Shown here: positions 11,058 through 28,098 of the stretch, piece after piece | Layout of the letters: each line of letters starts with the position of its first letter | Position numbering within the stretch: the first letter of the stretch is position 1 | Source of the DNA: Gossypium raimondii | Taxonomy: Eukaryota > Streptophyta > Magnoliopsida > Malvales > Malvaceae | NCBI RefSeq assembly: GCF_025698545.1 | Contig: NC_068576.1 | Location: 751,501 to 815,500, forward strand | DNA length: 64,000 nucleotides | Direction of reading: 5' to 3' | Made by a program: the position numbers and the translations under genes | Notes under the pieces: model-generated | Databases searched by the model: none | What the model saw: the letters and a program-made list of their open reading frames with translations, nothing else | What the model was told of the DNA's origin: nothing

Positions 11058-13790
11058 GTTGTTGGAACATTTTCAACAATATTTATAGTGTTTCAATAAC
11101 TATAAATGAAAGAGTGTAATCAATCAAAAGTTATATATTTTGGTTAATGGTCAAGAGTTATATCACTCGATTTTTAACAAAGAATTATAAATATTCAAAC
11201 AATATTACTTGAATAGTTTTAAATAGTTATGGTATTAGATGAATAATTATATCTCTTTTAAAGATGTTATTATTCAGCAAAGACATATATTAAAAGATGT
11301 CTCTATGAAAATGGAACACTAAGGGAGTTGGCTTCCAAATTTGTCAAGCTTGGTCGGTTTGATGGTGACAATTTTTAATGATGGCAGAAAAAGATGTACT
11401 TCTTATAATCAACTTTGAAGATTGCCTATATTTTGAATACTCCAAGACTGGAAGAGGATGAAAATGAATCTATTGTTGCAACCCAAGAAAGACAAAAACG
11501 GGACAATGTTGATTACATGTGCATAGGTCACATATTGAATGGTTTATCCAATTGTTTGTTCAACACCTACTAAAACGAGGTCACCGCTAAGGAACTACGG
11601 GACAAATTGGAGACAAGATACATGAACGAAGATGCTACAAATAAGAAATTTTTTGTAAGCCGTTTCAATAATTATCAAATGATTGATGATCGTTCTGTTA
11701 TGGAACAATTTCGTGATATTGAAAAAAATGTTGAATCAGTTTAAGCAATATAATATGAAAATGAATGAAATTATTGTTGTATCCTTCATAATAAATAGAC
11801 TTCATCCATCTTGGAAAGACTTTAAAAGAAGTCTAAAACATAAGAAAGAGAAAATATCTCTTAAGGCTTTAGCAAATCACCTTCGTACTAAAGAAGAATA
11901 TTAAAAGCAAGATCAGAACCTAGATTCTGAAAATACCAAAGTGCATGTTACGGAGAAAATACAAACTACTAAACCATCCAAGAGAAAATTCATACAGACT
12001 GCTAGAGCACCTAAGTTCAAAAAGAAACAAAAGGGCTTATGTTACCATTGTGGCAAGTCAGGACATTTCAAAAATGAATTTCAATTCTTAAAGAAGAAAT
12101 CTTCTTTTAAGGCTGATAATAACGAAAAGTTTGTTGCCATGATTTCTAAACTTAATATGGTACAAGATGATAATGCATGGTGGATTGATACTGGAGTAAC
12201 TAAACATGTGTGCAAAAATAAAAGTATGTTCACAAAGTTCACACAATATAAATATGACAATAACTTGTACATGAGAAATTCTTCTATTGTAGCAATCAGA
12301 GACAAATGGTCTATTGAACTACAATTCACTTCTGGAAATGTTTTAACCTTAAATGATGTATATTATGTACCAGAAGTTAAGAAAAATTTAGTGTTTGGAA
12401 GTTTGTTAAATAAGTTTGGTTTCAAATTTGTTTTTGGTAGATAAGTATATTCATCTAAGGAGAAATTTTTGTAGGAAAGGGTATATGTATGAGGGTATAT
12501 TCAAATTCAATATTATCAATAAGAAAAAAATATGATTGAATCTTATTGTTTATGGCATTATATATTAGGTCATTTGAATTATAGAAAATTGAATGACATG
12601 CATAAGTTAGATTTAATTCATGTTTTTATTAATATTATTAAAAAATACAATACATGTATGTTTACTAAAATTACTAGAAATTCTTTCCCTAAAATTAAAA
12701 GGAAAATAAAATGTTTGATTTGATACATAGTGATTTATGTGACATGCATAATACTCCTTCATTAGGTAGAAAGAAATATTTTGTTACTTTTATTGATGAT
12801 TATTCTAGATATTGCTATGTATATTTATTGCACTTAAAAGATGAAGCGCTTGATAAATTTAAATTTTATAAATCTGAAGTTGAACTTCAGCGTGAATCAT
12901 TTATCAAGTGCTTAAAATTAGTTAGAGGTGGAGAATACTATAATTCAAGTTATTTTGAATCCACTGGGATTGTCCATCAAGTTTCAGCTCCTTACATACT
13001 ACAACAAAATAGTGTAGCTGAAAGAAAAATTAGAGTTTTGACTGAAATAGTCATATTTAAGTCTTGAACAAGGTTTTTGGGGAAGAAGTTGTTCTAACAA
13101 CTTGTCACATCTTGAATAGAGTTCTTAATAAGAAAAACTAAAATAACCCCTTATGAACAATAGAAGAAAAGAAATAAAACCTTAATTATTTGGAGATTTG
13201 GGGATGTAGAGCTATTATTAAAGTTTCAACACCTAAACGTAAAAGGTTAGGTGAAAGAGAAATTGAATGCATATTTATAGGATATGCACATAATAGCAAG
13301 GCATATAGGTTCATGGTAATTGAACCAAATTATTCAATTTCAATTAATACTGTTATTGAATCAAGAGATGCTATTTTTATGAAAATAGATTTAATTTTAT
13401 TTTAAGATAATTACAACCACAACAATTAATTCATTCTTCAAATGAGATTCCATTGGAACAAGTTGATAACAATGATAAATCTTGTTAAGAATTAAGAAGA
13501 AAGGTCAAAGATTTTGGACCAGATTTCATTAAGTTCCTTGTAGAAGGTAAAGGTAAAAGTATAGGCAATAAAATACCTTATTGTTATAGTACGGAATCTA
13601 ATCTTATTACATTTGAAGAGTTAATGAAATCTCAGGACTCTATTTTTTGGAAAGAAACAATAAATGATGAGATGGATTTAAAAATGGGAAATCAATCTTA
13701 GATTTTAGTTTATCTTCCACCGGGTCCAAACCAATAGGTTGTAAATGGATTTTTAAAAAGAAAATGAAGGTTTTACTAATATAATTGGTT
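11058..13790 (+). mobile_element. Broken Ty1/Copia retrotransposon (fossil)
   Basis: Remains of a Copia-type LTR retrotransposon in plus orientation. Parts visible in order are: a gag region of the UBN2 type (about 11.58-11.9 kb); a CCHC zinc knuckle reading CYHCGKSGHFKNE (about 12.04 kb); a protease segment with WWIDTG (about 12.18 kb); a GAG-pre-integrase and integrase region (about 12.53-13.4 kb); and the head of the reverse transcriptase region (IGCKWIFKKK, about 13.74 kb). A left LTR remnant may begin near 11058 (TGTTGGAACATT), but I found no matching right LTR, and the 3' part is missing. The element is clearly broken, with many disruptions, and looks old. Confidence 0.85.
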
Positions 13791-14781
13791 TGAGTCCAAA
13801 TCCCCTTATAACATAATTTTATTGGTTTTTTAAATAAAAAGATTAAAGTATCCTCAAATAATATAACTTATTTTAATCACAGTGTTACATTTTTGTAATT
13901 CTCTTAGCTAAGTTGGTGACCCGGTTGAAGGTGCCACCAATTTAGTAAGGAGCTTAAATAATAGTATAGATACACAAATATGATGGGAGAAAATATTTTA
14001 TGTTAAAAGTTAATTTTTTTAAGTTCATTTAAGAATTATTAATGGTGTGGTGGTAAAGGATTTGTTTATAAATTTATTAAACATTAGTTTAATCCCTTAA
14101 TATGTTAATTTTAATTCTTTTATTTTAAAACCCTATTAACCCGTGACACCAATTCAGTCAAGAATTTTATTAATAGTATAGTATATATTCGACGGGTAGA
14201 GATAATAAATTATGCATATTAAACAATATTTAAATAAAATAATCGATATAACCAATAAAGATAATAAATTCTACATATTAAAAAATTATATAAATTCTAC
14301 ATAATAATAAAAATTATGACATTGAAGGTTTATCGGGTGTGGTCGGGCGGGGAAAAAGCCCACCCCGCCCGGTTGGCATCTCTAATTTTACTCCGCCACT
14401 CAATTATTGATATGGTTAAAATTATCGAATCCACCACAGCAGACAACCACTCAATTGAAAAGACTTCACTTAGTCGACAAATCTGGGAAGAATCCAAGAT
14501 TGAAAACAGCGACCCTCTTTGTTTTTTTTCCCCGGGTTTCAGATCTTTGATTCTCTAAGCAGGGTTGCCACAAATACCCAACCCACTCAAATTTCTCAAA
14601 TCCTATCAATTGGTTCACATAATTCTACATTTCCCCATCTTCCCTCTTATAACCACTAATACCAATGATAATTGCGAGGAAATCCAGGATTTTTCAGCTT
14701 CCGTGGCTAAAAGGGTCACGTAAACAGGGAGGTCTGAATTTCTGAGAATTTTTAGAACCGGGTTTCTCTCCGTAAATCAAT
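13791..14781. other. Intergenic region and probable 5' leader of the 14.8-kb gene
   Basis: Degraded repeat DNA. The phrase 'ggtgaccc...caatttagtaagga...aatagtatag' occurs in similar form twice (about 13.91-13.97 and 14.14-14.19 kb). A GC-rich relic (CGGGCGGGG and CCCACCCCGCCCGG) lies at about 14341-14375. The last 250 bases look like a promoter and 5' leader for the plus-strand gene starting at 14782. Confidence 0.4.
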
Positions 14782-17144
14782 ATGTTGAAGCTTTGCTTAA
14801 TGGTTTCTCATGGCTACCCTCGTGGTCTGGGGCCTGTTTTACACCAAGAGCCAGGCTTTAGCAGGATGGTCAAGGTTTGTTCTTTTTTGTTGTTTTTCTA
14901 TGGTTTTTGATGATTTGGGTTTTCGAGATTCGTTGTTATTTCAATTGGGTTTCTCTTCTTCTTCTTTTTTTGTTGGGTTAATGTTTTCTGTTATGAGCTT
15001 GTTAAATTGTGTTAATTCTTCTTTGTTTAATTAATTTCGTGTTATTGGATTTTAATGGTTTTGTTTAATGGAGTTTTTATCAAAACTCGTGCCTTTATTG
15101 AGAAGTTACTGAGATTTGTGGTTGTTTATTAATGAATACTTTATTGTTTGGACCAAAGCAGGAGTTTGGTTCCGTCTTCCCAGGTCAGCTAGTGAAACAA
15201 GACATGGTACAGATTGGCTCCTTTGATCTGAGGTGCAACCAATTCCATTTCCAGGAGCAGCCAAAGCCAGTTACTGCACTATGTGAGACCAAACTGATTA
15301 TCGATGCTGATCCAACGGCACAAAACCCCGTGGTTATAGATAAACCAGGTCTGCAACTTGTTGCCTAGTTCCTTGTATTGGACTAATTGTTGCTTTTTCT
15401 ATGTACTTGCTGTTCTTAGAAACATGATAAAGAATTTGTGTTTATGTATGAAGTTTAGTTAACATGCTAATTAGATTTCCGTTTAGTCTTGATGAGGGTT
15501 TGTATACTTGGAACTTAGAACTTTGCTATGACTCATAATTTTAGATGTTGATTTTCTTAAGGGAAAAAAGGAGTTGAGAGATAATCGACACCTCTCCGGT
15601 AGTCTCAATGCTTATACGTGCCTTGTTTTGATTGCAGATGCTTATCTAGACACAGCACGGTTTAGCTTCAGGATAGCTGAAAAGTGCACTAGACATGAAA
15701 AAATCTTGAAGTTTCTTATGTCTGGATCGAATGAATTAGAGAATGGGGAACTTGATTTGTCTTTGCTATCTGATTTGATGGGACTTCAACCACTGATGTT
15801 TGGTGTGCATCAACAGCCTTATGCGTCTTCTCTAATATATCCAAGTAGCAAAATCGATTACCAGGTGCCTCTCCCAGACTTTTTAGGAGAGATGATCCAC
15901 TATTCGAAAATTACAGTTAACCCAGATGGTCAAGTTGTACTTACAGCTACCGGGACTGAGATGAAAGACATCCTTTCGATCGTAGCTGAGTTTTACTTAT
16001 CAAGCAACTCAACTAAGTCTAGAAATCAGTTTTCACTGGTCCCATACTTTGATAGGTATGGCAACTAACACCTGCTTCATTTCAATTATATTGTGGCATG
16101 TTCATTTAATTTGAGCTTCCGGTTTGAGATTAAATAAATTTCTGCTCTGGTTTAACCTTATTGTAATGAAAAAGGATAAGTTGATTTGAATGCTTGAAAG
16201 GCTTCTGATGCTAAACTCTAACTAAACAGGAAGCGGATTACCAAAGCACGTACCGGTACTAACCTATCTTCTCCACAGTCTGAAGTTGCGAGTATTGCAC
16301 CTATGAAAAGGTACGTGATTGATTGTCTTTTTCAAGAATGTTTATCTTGCCGTAATTTGTCTATATAATATAGTGGAAACCGTCTAGTTGAAGTAACTGA
16401 AATTTATCTTGGTTGTGATATTGAAATCTATGCATAGAATCTTGATGGGATAATGACTTGTGAGTTACCAACTTCATTTATGTTAATTGTAATCAGACCA
16501 TAGCACTGGGATGAACACCAGAAAATATGTATAAACGGAAATAGAAATTATAACAGTGTGCTGAACAAAAATAAGATCACAGAAACTTGGCTATTGTTGA
16601 CTGGTTATGGAACCTAAAAAATGGTTTGTTCTTTTTTGACAGTCCCGAGAAAATCAAGCAGAAGCCATCTCCAAAGAAGAATGCATCTAGGAAGTTAGCC
16701 AGTGAGAGAGATCTCTACAAAAAGAATTATTTCCATGCATGTGAGTGTCTTCTTTCCTTGATCGTTGATAAGAGACGGCATGGCAGAACAGCAATTCTTT
16801 CCCTTAAGAAATCCGGCCCTGAACTTTCTCAGCTCTTGTCCCAATTCTCCGCTGGCATTGCTGGGACCGGTCTTGCTGTTCTTTTATCTGTTATTTGGAA
16901 GGTAGCTTGTTGGAGAGTTCCATTTTGTACACCTAAACTCTTTAGCGCCAGCATCGGTTTTGGGCTAGTTTGGATCTCATGGGCAGTTAACCAATTGAGA
17001 GACACGGTTGTACAAATCAGCAAAAATACTAGCAAGTCTGGTCTGAAGGAAGAGGAGATGGTTGAGAGAGTGGAGAAAAGTGTTAATCAGATCTATTTCA
17101 GAGCCGCGACATTGATGGCTATAGCAGTGCTGAGATTTGCATGA
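14782..17144 (+). CDS. Unidentified conserved-looking plant protein with membrane-type C-terminus, 5 exons, 426 residues
   Basis: I do not recognise the family. Exons: 14782-14874, 15162-15348, 15638-16055, 16230-16310, 16643-17144, giving 1281 nt with all GT/AG introns and one continuous frame. The N-terminal two-thirds is mixed alpha/beta and soluble in character (MLKLCLMVSHGYPRG at the start; DAYLDTARFSFRIAEKCTRH and MGLQPLMFGVHQQPYASS in exon 3). Exon 4 and early exon 5 are basic and Ser-rich (SPEKIKQKPSPKKNASRK), like a linker. The C-terminal third has two hydrophobic stretches (AGIAGTGLAVLLSVIWKVAC and FSASIGFGLVWISWAVNQL), an amphipathic Lys/Glu helix, and a hydrophobic end (ATLMAIAVLRFA). 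It may be a tail-anchored or organelle-membrane protein. No signal peptide is evident. The intact frame and clean splicing argue for a real gene. Confidence 0.85.
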
Positions 17145-19005
17145 ACTCTGAAGATCTAGACAGTCGAAAGTTAGACTCAATTATATTGATCTGGGATGTC
17201 AATATCTGAAGAACAGAGAGGGGTTCTGAGGGCAACAATGGAACTCTGACTTACTATGCTATATCCATGGGGGGTCCTATGATGGGCTTGAGAGCACATA
17301 CTCTGGTGCTTCTGTATGTACAACAATCGTAAACATGTAAATGGAGAGGGTCAGAGTACTACTGCCTTAGGGCCAAAAGGAACAAACCTTTCATTTATAT
17401 ATAACTACAATTTTGGCATTGCATTTCAAGCTTTTCTTAACTATTAAAATTGGTATTTGTTTTGCAGAAACTAATAGTGTGCACAAGACAGTGCAGTGGA
17501 TAAAATAACAAATTGACTGTAAAATGGGTCAACTGTCTGTCCCCTGTATGAACTAGGGAAGCGTAATTTAGTGCATTTCTTAACGGTAATTTTATATTCT
17601 AATATAACCTTTTCAAATTTAGTTTGTGAAGATTATTCAAGGTTTTGAAATATATGTAAGGTAAAGTTTGCACATTTGGTATAATGTTCTCACTTTGGTT
17701 CGCAAAGATTTATCATTTTTTTCTTAAATAATATAAAATAATGTAAAACTCGGGGTAATCTTGATTTTATCATTTTTTTATCTTTTTCTTTATTTTGATC
17801 AATTTTATTCTTTCATTTTATGATTTTTTATATTTTTTTAATTCAAATTACTATAATGTAATATTTTAACTTAACATATTAGCTTTCAAAAAAACATAAT
17901 ATATTAATAAAAAGAAAAAAAAAAAGTTGTCATATTTAATATAATAGTATATTAACCAACTGCAAAAATTATCTAAAATACACTTTAATTGAAATAATAT
18001 ATGTTATGGTAAAATAAAAGAAATCGAGATTGGTGTATTGAAATAATAAGATAAGGTTTGTAAAATTAATATATTAATCATAATAATATTATGATAAATG
18101 TATGACACAGGTGGATGGTTATTTGAGTATGGGTTTTCCTCTAGACTCCCAAAAATAACTTCTTAAATTTTTGAAAATTTATTAGATCTCAGTTTCAATA
18201 AAAGTCTTATTAAGCCCTAAATTGAAAAAAATATTTAATTAATCTCCATTCTTTTTTTAAAATTCTAATTAAAACTTAATACTACAATTCAGAACTAAAG
18301 TAAAATTTTATACGAAGTTTGAGAGTCCGATGAAAGAACGCAATAAAATTTCTAAGAAAAAAGACAATAATTCTACATCACCTCAACCAGGTAATAAAAT
18401 CAATCATGTCACCTCTATGAATAAAATACGCCATGGAGTTGCTTCTCCACAGAATTCCTTAAATGCAACATAAATGGTGTAGGTGATTATAAGATGCAGG
18501 ATAACATAAAATATTTCAGAGATTTGGAACAAAAGAATAACAATCTATGTTTATCTTGCTTGGTTAACTGTGTCATTGACATTAGGTGGTCGCTTAAATA
18601 CTCTTTCTTGACAGTAAAGGGATTACTTTTTTCCTTACAGATAAGTATCTACAATACAAGAAACAACTTCCAAGGAAAAATGATTGATTAAGACGTGCAA
18701 AATACCAAGTTTACATGGCACTATAGCACTGTTCAACAGGGACTATTATTTTCAATGACATTAAAAAGCTGTTCAATTGTGATTTTTTGGGTGGAAACAG
18801 GGGAAAACATGCTGACTGCTTACCAACCACCAGCGAAATTGAATCAAAATAATTTCAATAACAGCCCTCATTTTTCATATCACTAACAATCTCTTTAGTA
18901 ATTCTAGAACAGAAAATATCACCAACTGATTGTTCTATCAATTTCTCCATTTCTGCGATCAACAAGATGGAGAAAACCAGGCATTGATATGGGAATGGCA
19001 ACTTC
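17145..19005. other. 3' region of the 14.8-kb gene and AT-rich spacer
   Basis: About 300 bases after the stop at 17144 look like a 3' UTR. The rest is AT-rich with scattered repeats. Frames at 18494-18691 and 18695-18886 have no recognisable domain. The block next to 19005 would hold the 3' UTR of the EF-Tu gene. Confidence 0.5.
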
Positions 19006-22775
<3,770 letters not shown>

Positions 22776-25211
22776 AGTTTTATCCTTTTTGGTTCTTGAT
22801 CTGTAGTTAGAAAAAAAAAGCAAAGCAATTTATGTACAGAGAGAGTGGCGCTGGTAGAGATAGGGGCGGGGGTAGTTGTTGCTGCTGGTGGTGGCCTTTG
22901 GTGAAAGGGTTTTAGCTTTTTATTCCGATTCGAGGGTTTTAGGGCGAAAGAAGAGAAAAAGGGCTCTGTGATGTTGATTACCAGTCCAATTCTCTCAGAT
23001 CAATATGTCGTTGACAGGCCCAATACCATTTACTCCTTCCTTTACTCATCTATTTAGGGCTTCTTCGGCATTCTTGTTATTTCAGCATATAATTGGATCA
23101 ACTTTGATTTTCTCTCTGTAGCTTTTTTGGTATACTATAATACCTCAACTTCGCTGAATTATTTTATAAGGAGATAAAATTAAATTTTATTTTTTTATGA
23201 AAGCTAAAATATAATTTCATTATTTTTTATAAGGATTAGATCATAATTTTATCATTCTTGAAGGATTAAAATGCTTCATTATATATAAATTTATAACTTT
23301 ACAATTTTTAGAGGGTTTAAAGGATAATTTTCCCATTTTAGGAGGTAAAGATCAAGCCTTCCGCCCTTGCATGTAATTACACTTTTACAGAATTCAAATG
23401 GATCTAGTGTAGGAACCAAAAATCACATGATAGCAAACACTATCCAAGTCGTAGGTTTGACTTAGAGTTTTAGACGTTAAAAAATAAATTTAGATTTTCA
23501 TTTAACCTAAAACACAAACAAATCCAAGTCAGATAAAAAAAAGTAAGTAACTAAGATAAATAAAATAGAACAATAAATCATATATTAGAATAATAAAAAG
23601 AAAATAAATAAAATAGATCATGAGCGGTTCTAATTTTCCCTTTAAAAAAATAACAATAAAATGTTTGAAAATGATCAATCAATCTGAAAAATCGTTCAAA
23701 CTCTTTTAAAAGAACACTCAAGAAAATTTTTAAAAGGAAAAACTCAAAGCGAATTTATTATTTTGTGTACAATGTAAAAACCTTTATATAGACTAGTTAA
23801 ATAAATCTAAATAAAACTCTTGAGTAACTAAACTTTCTTATTGACATGAAACTCCTAAATAACTTAAAATACTTAATAATTATAAAAAAAATCGGAATAA
23901 AAAAATAATAAGAGCTGATAAATACAATATTGGGCTCTTATATAATAAAAATTAAGCCTAAAACCCAAATCCAATATGATTTAAACTCGAATTAAAAGCT
24001 CGAAACTCGTAATTCCCATCATAATTCCGTTCAGAAATTCTACTTGCACAGTCTTCACTAAAACAGTCATAACTTGAGCTCCCGAACTCAAAATTGAGTG
24101 ATTCAAAGTGAGTTTCGAAACTAAGAGATAGATCTTCGAACGTCGTGAAAACATCTTAACCAATAAATGCCTAGAACCAATCCAAAAATTCGTTGCAAGT
24201 TGACTAATCTTTTCAACTTGAAAATTTACATTTTGATTGAATTGACTTTAATAAATTTCACCTACTCCATGCATGTATCATTCCTCGTTTCTTCAAAAAG
24301 ATTCATCCTCACTTACTAGCTTTGATTGAATTTTGGTTTGATTTGCTTGACCTTTTGACCTTTTTGTTGGGCCTTGAGATAGTATAAGCCCATCACATCC
24401 ATGAGTATGAAATTGAGTCTTAAACCTCGTATAATTTTGAAAATTTTAATTCAGAAAGTGTTTTTTGAAAAGTGATATGGAAAATATGTTTTTATTTTAT
24501 TTTAATTGTTTATCATTGTTATAAAACAAGTGTCATGAAAAAATCAAAATATCTTTTTAGATATGATATTAAAAAGCTTAAAAGTTTTAATTATTTAAAA
24601 TGATATCGATGCATGATATATCTATGCTATTTATAAAGCTATTTATTGAATCGGTGTCACGAGTCAACCGAACACCAACTCAATTAAGGAAATTACGAAA
24701 TGTCCTTCGTAATTAAAATAAATTATATTATTTGAGGTCCTTTAGTTTTTTTATTTTAACAAAAACTAATAAAATATGCATAAGGTGGAATTTGAACCTA
24801 CATTAATTAGATTAGTAAAACCTTAAATTTACCACTCAATTAAAATATTATTTTAAGATTTCATGTACATTTTCATTTTAATATACACAATACGTTTTAT
24901 GTATTATTATTAATTAATTTCAAAACATACGTTAATTTATTATATATTATTTTCAAATATATCTCCATATTCTAATAAATTTTAATTGTTTTAAATAATT
25001 AATATAAGCATTTGTAAAATTTAATTCAAAATATATAAACCAGGCATGGTATATAAAGAGGAAACCTTACAAACCTGAAGGTAAATTACATTTTAGGTCA
25101 TCAATTTAACATCAATTTTCATACAGGTCACAAAAGATTAATTTAAATGGATTATACCATTGAACTTTTATTATTAACAAATTATGCCACTTACGCTAAT
25201 TCCATTAAATA
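22776..25211. other. EF-Tu promoter and AT-rich spacer with a possible LTR remnant
   Basis: 22776-22980 would be the 5' leader and promoter of the EF-Tu gene. The block of about 23408-24399 starts TGTAGG and ends ATCACA. It contains prose-like repeat sequence of the kind found in cotton LTRs, including TTCTTCAAAAAGATTC near 24290. It may be an old LTR remnant, but I found no partner copy and no clear target duplication. No gene is visible. Confidence 0.35.
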
Positions 25212-25687
25212 AAGGTAAAAACACTTTTCTAGTGACTTTTAATTTTAATTTCGAAATTGAGTAAATTAGTTATTTAAAAAATTGAAATAATTTAATCCCT
25301 ATCAATTTTGAAAGTGAGCAAAGAAGGACAATTAATCACAATATTAATGTTTTTTTGTCAATTCTACCTAATTTTATTTGGTATAATAACAAATTTAACA
25401 TTCAATGTTTATATATTTGTGTAAATGTTAACAAAATGTGTAAATTTTGTAGGTTAAATTTATTAAATTGAGACCAAATTTGTTAAAATAAGATCAAATT
25501 AACAAAATATGTAAGCTTTAAGGGCTAAAACTACTATTATACAAAAAGAAAAAGATGTATGATTGTGATTAATTTTTCTTAGTTACTCACTTTTGAAATT
25601 GATAGGGTCAAATTGCTTTGATTTTTTTAGATGGACTAATTTGCTTAATATCAAAATTGAGAGGGACCAAAAAGTTATTTTTACCTT
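25212..25687. repeat. Foldback MITE-like repeat
   Basis: The left side (AAGGTAAAAAC..., then CCCTATCAATTTTGAAAGTGAG, then ATTAATCACAA) reappears inverted at the right side over about 130 bp with many differences. The right end reads TTTTTACCTT. The centre is A/T-rich. Ends beginning (A)AGGTAAAAA resemble Mutator-like non-autonomous elements. The divergence between arms indicates an old insertion. Confidence 0.6.
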
Positions 25688-27033
25688 AAATAACTTTAAT
25701 GTAAAAACTGCGTATACAAAATTTTATCATTCGAGAAGACTTCGATTCTCTTCCAGGAAAAAGGAAACTATTCAAAAGGAGAATGAGACTGAGAAAGCCA
25801 GAAAGGTGGAGCTGAAAAAGGTGGCTGCCAAGAAGACCGACGGAGTTGAAGGGATAATATTCAAAGCCTTTTTATTAAGCCCCCACATTTGGATCAACCT
25901 ATCTCCACTCTTCTCTCTGAATCAACAATGGCTTCTGGCCGCACTATTGTGAGTAATTGTGAAGGGAACTATAGGGGAACACACCAACTTTCAAGGGTAA
26001 TGTTCTGCTATGGTACTCAAATTTTCAACTTTCTAAAATTTCAATTTTCTTTAAGTGGTTGTGTCTAACCCGTATTTGAATATAAGTACGAGAAGATAAT
26101 CCTCTTACATGAGAAGCAACTTCGTAACATATTACTACTATTCTCAGGTCCCTTCTACTTATGAGGGGGAAAGCAAGGCATGTAATGTGCCATCTCCGAG
26201 CAAAAGGGTCAGCAATCAGCATTACATCCTTCCGAGTTCAGCCTCGTAACAACCAAGTTCAGTCTCCACCAATTCCTACCTAGGCTGGTGCCATGACTCT
26301 GTGGCAGCCTGGTGTTCAAGGTCCACAACTCCGCATGCAATGTCAATGAGGCACTGAATATGATGATGCCAAAATCGGGAATCCTCCGTCGTCCTATTGT
26401 CATGCTTGCTCCTGGGCATCCGATGATAACAAGCCCTTGAAAACTTCCTCATGGCGGTACGGGGTGTTCTTGCCATGGACAATGGGAGCAAGGAAACCTA
26501 CTAAACACCTTCCACCACGTGCCCCTAAAAAGAAGAATGCTTGCATTACCTTCACTTGTTGAGACTCATGTTGCAGAGTCTACTTCTGAACCAGGCATCA
26601 AATATTAAACATAAACCAGTACAAGTCAAGCTCAAAGCCAGCCCTAGGGCCATATCAATATGAATTGTCAAAGGCATTGCTCGTACGCACTTCTTAGCTC
26701 TAAAAAGAGCATTAACTTACTGTACAAATGCGGTTCAAGTGCTGTAAGAGTTTCTTGTGTTTCCCCCTTCGCTTTTTCTCTAATTTTCCTCAGCAAGGTT
26801 ATGTTCTAGCAATTGTCACAATACTTGTTGAAAGCCATGGTAGGGCTTAGCAGGTAGTTGAGCTTTAGTGTGAATTAGATATACTGAGTGTGAGGATCAG
26901 AGTTTTGTATTTAAGTCATTTATATTCGTCTCTTTTACACAACTTAATCATCATTAGAGTTCCCGAAAATAGTAGTCACTACCCCTTCCGCACATCAATT
27001 GCTCTATTGGAGAACATGAAGGATTTGGCTACT
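25688..27033. other. Spacer with unassigned open frames
   Basis: A Lys/Glu-rich plus-strand patch (about 25760-25850) and two overlapping minus-strand frames (26209-26403 and 26276-26491; the latter includes MARTPRTAMRKFSRACYH) are more protein-like than the surrounding DNA. I cannot match them to a family, and there is no clear intron-exon structure. They may be remains of a gene. I make no functional call. Confidence 0.3.
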
Positions 27034-27330
27034 CTAAAAAGTTCTCGAGATAGTCCTGCAGTTATCAATTAACGGATCAAGCAATAAATTCTTTGATAAC
27101 GTGTTCTTAAGAAGACTAATGACCAATGTAGCACCAACTTCAATGATTGAATGAGTAATATTAAGGTCTCTAGCAAGAAGTTCAGCCACCATGTTGGTAG
27201 AATAACCAAGAAAACGATGTGAACCTGCAATCCAACTTCCCTCATGGTTGTGAACCTGGATTACCGATGGATGATCCATCACAGTTGAGTTTAAACCAAC
27301 CAGGGTTAGGTAGATTCCATTTGAAAGGCA
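27034..27330 (-). pseudogene. RNase H-like (RVT_3 type) relic, LINE-associated
   Basis: The minus strand reads EGSWIAGSHRFLGYSTNMVAEL, then VISLLKNTLSKN, then PLIDNCRTISRTF. This resembles the RNase H-like domain common in plant genomes, both as a tail of L1-type LINEs and as free-standing relics. The usual segment between the VAEL helix and the next strand (ALRDGL...) is shortened. The normal acidic start of the first strand is not evident. No reverse transcriptase sequence is visible next to it. I take it as a truncated, inactive fragment. Confidence 0.55.
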
Positions 27331-27471
27331 TGACCAGTGTGCAGAAAAGACTTCAGCAGCAGATGTCAGGGTGTTTGACACGATGGCAGTAAGCTTAGAC
27401 GAGATTCCAGGGGTGTCTAGGCCTTTAGTAATCAGCCAATCCTTGAAGGGTAGAATAAAACTTGGAAGCAT

Positions 27472-28098
27472 AGCGGCAGGAATGCTTATATGACTCCAAA
27501 AAGGTTTTATGATGCTGCAGTCTTAGAGTTCACTTGCAAAGGCCTAAACTCCCTATTTAAATGTCACTACTTTTTGTTTACTTGAATTAATTTAAATGTC
27601 ATTACTTTTTTTGGCAATTTTCCTAACAGGGTTAATGCAAATGCTCTCCTAAATGAAACCCTTGATTAGGAGGATAACACCAAATTATAGCATCTAAACT
27701 TTCATTAGCACCCATTAAAATGCAAACATCAAACTTCTCAAATGCCTAGCAGATACAGTTAATAAACTTAAAAGCCTCATGTTCAAGATCACATCAATAT
27801 GTTAATCTCAGTCCGTTAAAACCCAAGCTTCTTTTTTTTTTTTTTTTGTTGGCCATAATGAAGAAGCAATATCATGGTTAGTAAAAATGGATACGTGTAA
27901 ATGCAGTTTTAATATGTACACAGATGCTTCAATTTCATTTCAAGTGTAAAGGGTACACAATAATAGATGTTTGCATTTCAAACGAGAAATGAATCCAGGG
28001 GACAAATATGAGGAACACAAGGGAAAAAAAAAGGAAACAATGCAGTAAATTATGAGCAATAAACATCAACAATTTCAGATGAAACTACACGCTTTTCA
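27472..28098. other. Spacer and BSD-gene 3' region
   Basis: No gene is visible. The sequence contains a T-tract at about 27832-27847 and ordinary AT-rich DNA. The right end would be the 3' UTR of the BSD-domain gene. Confidence 0.5.
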
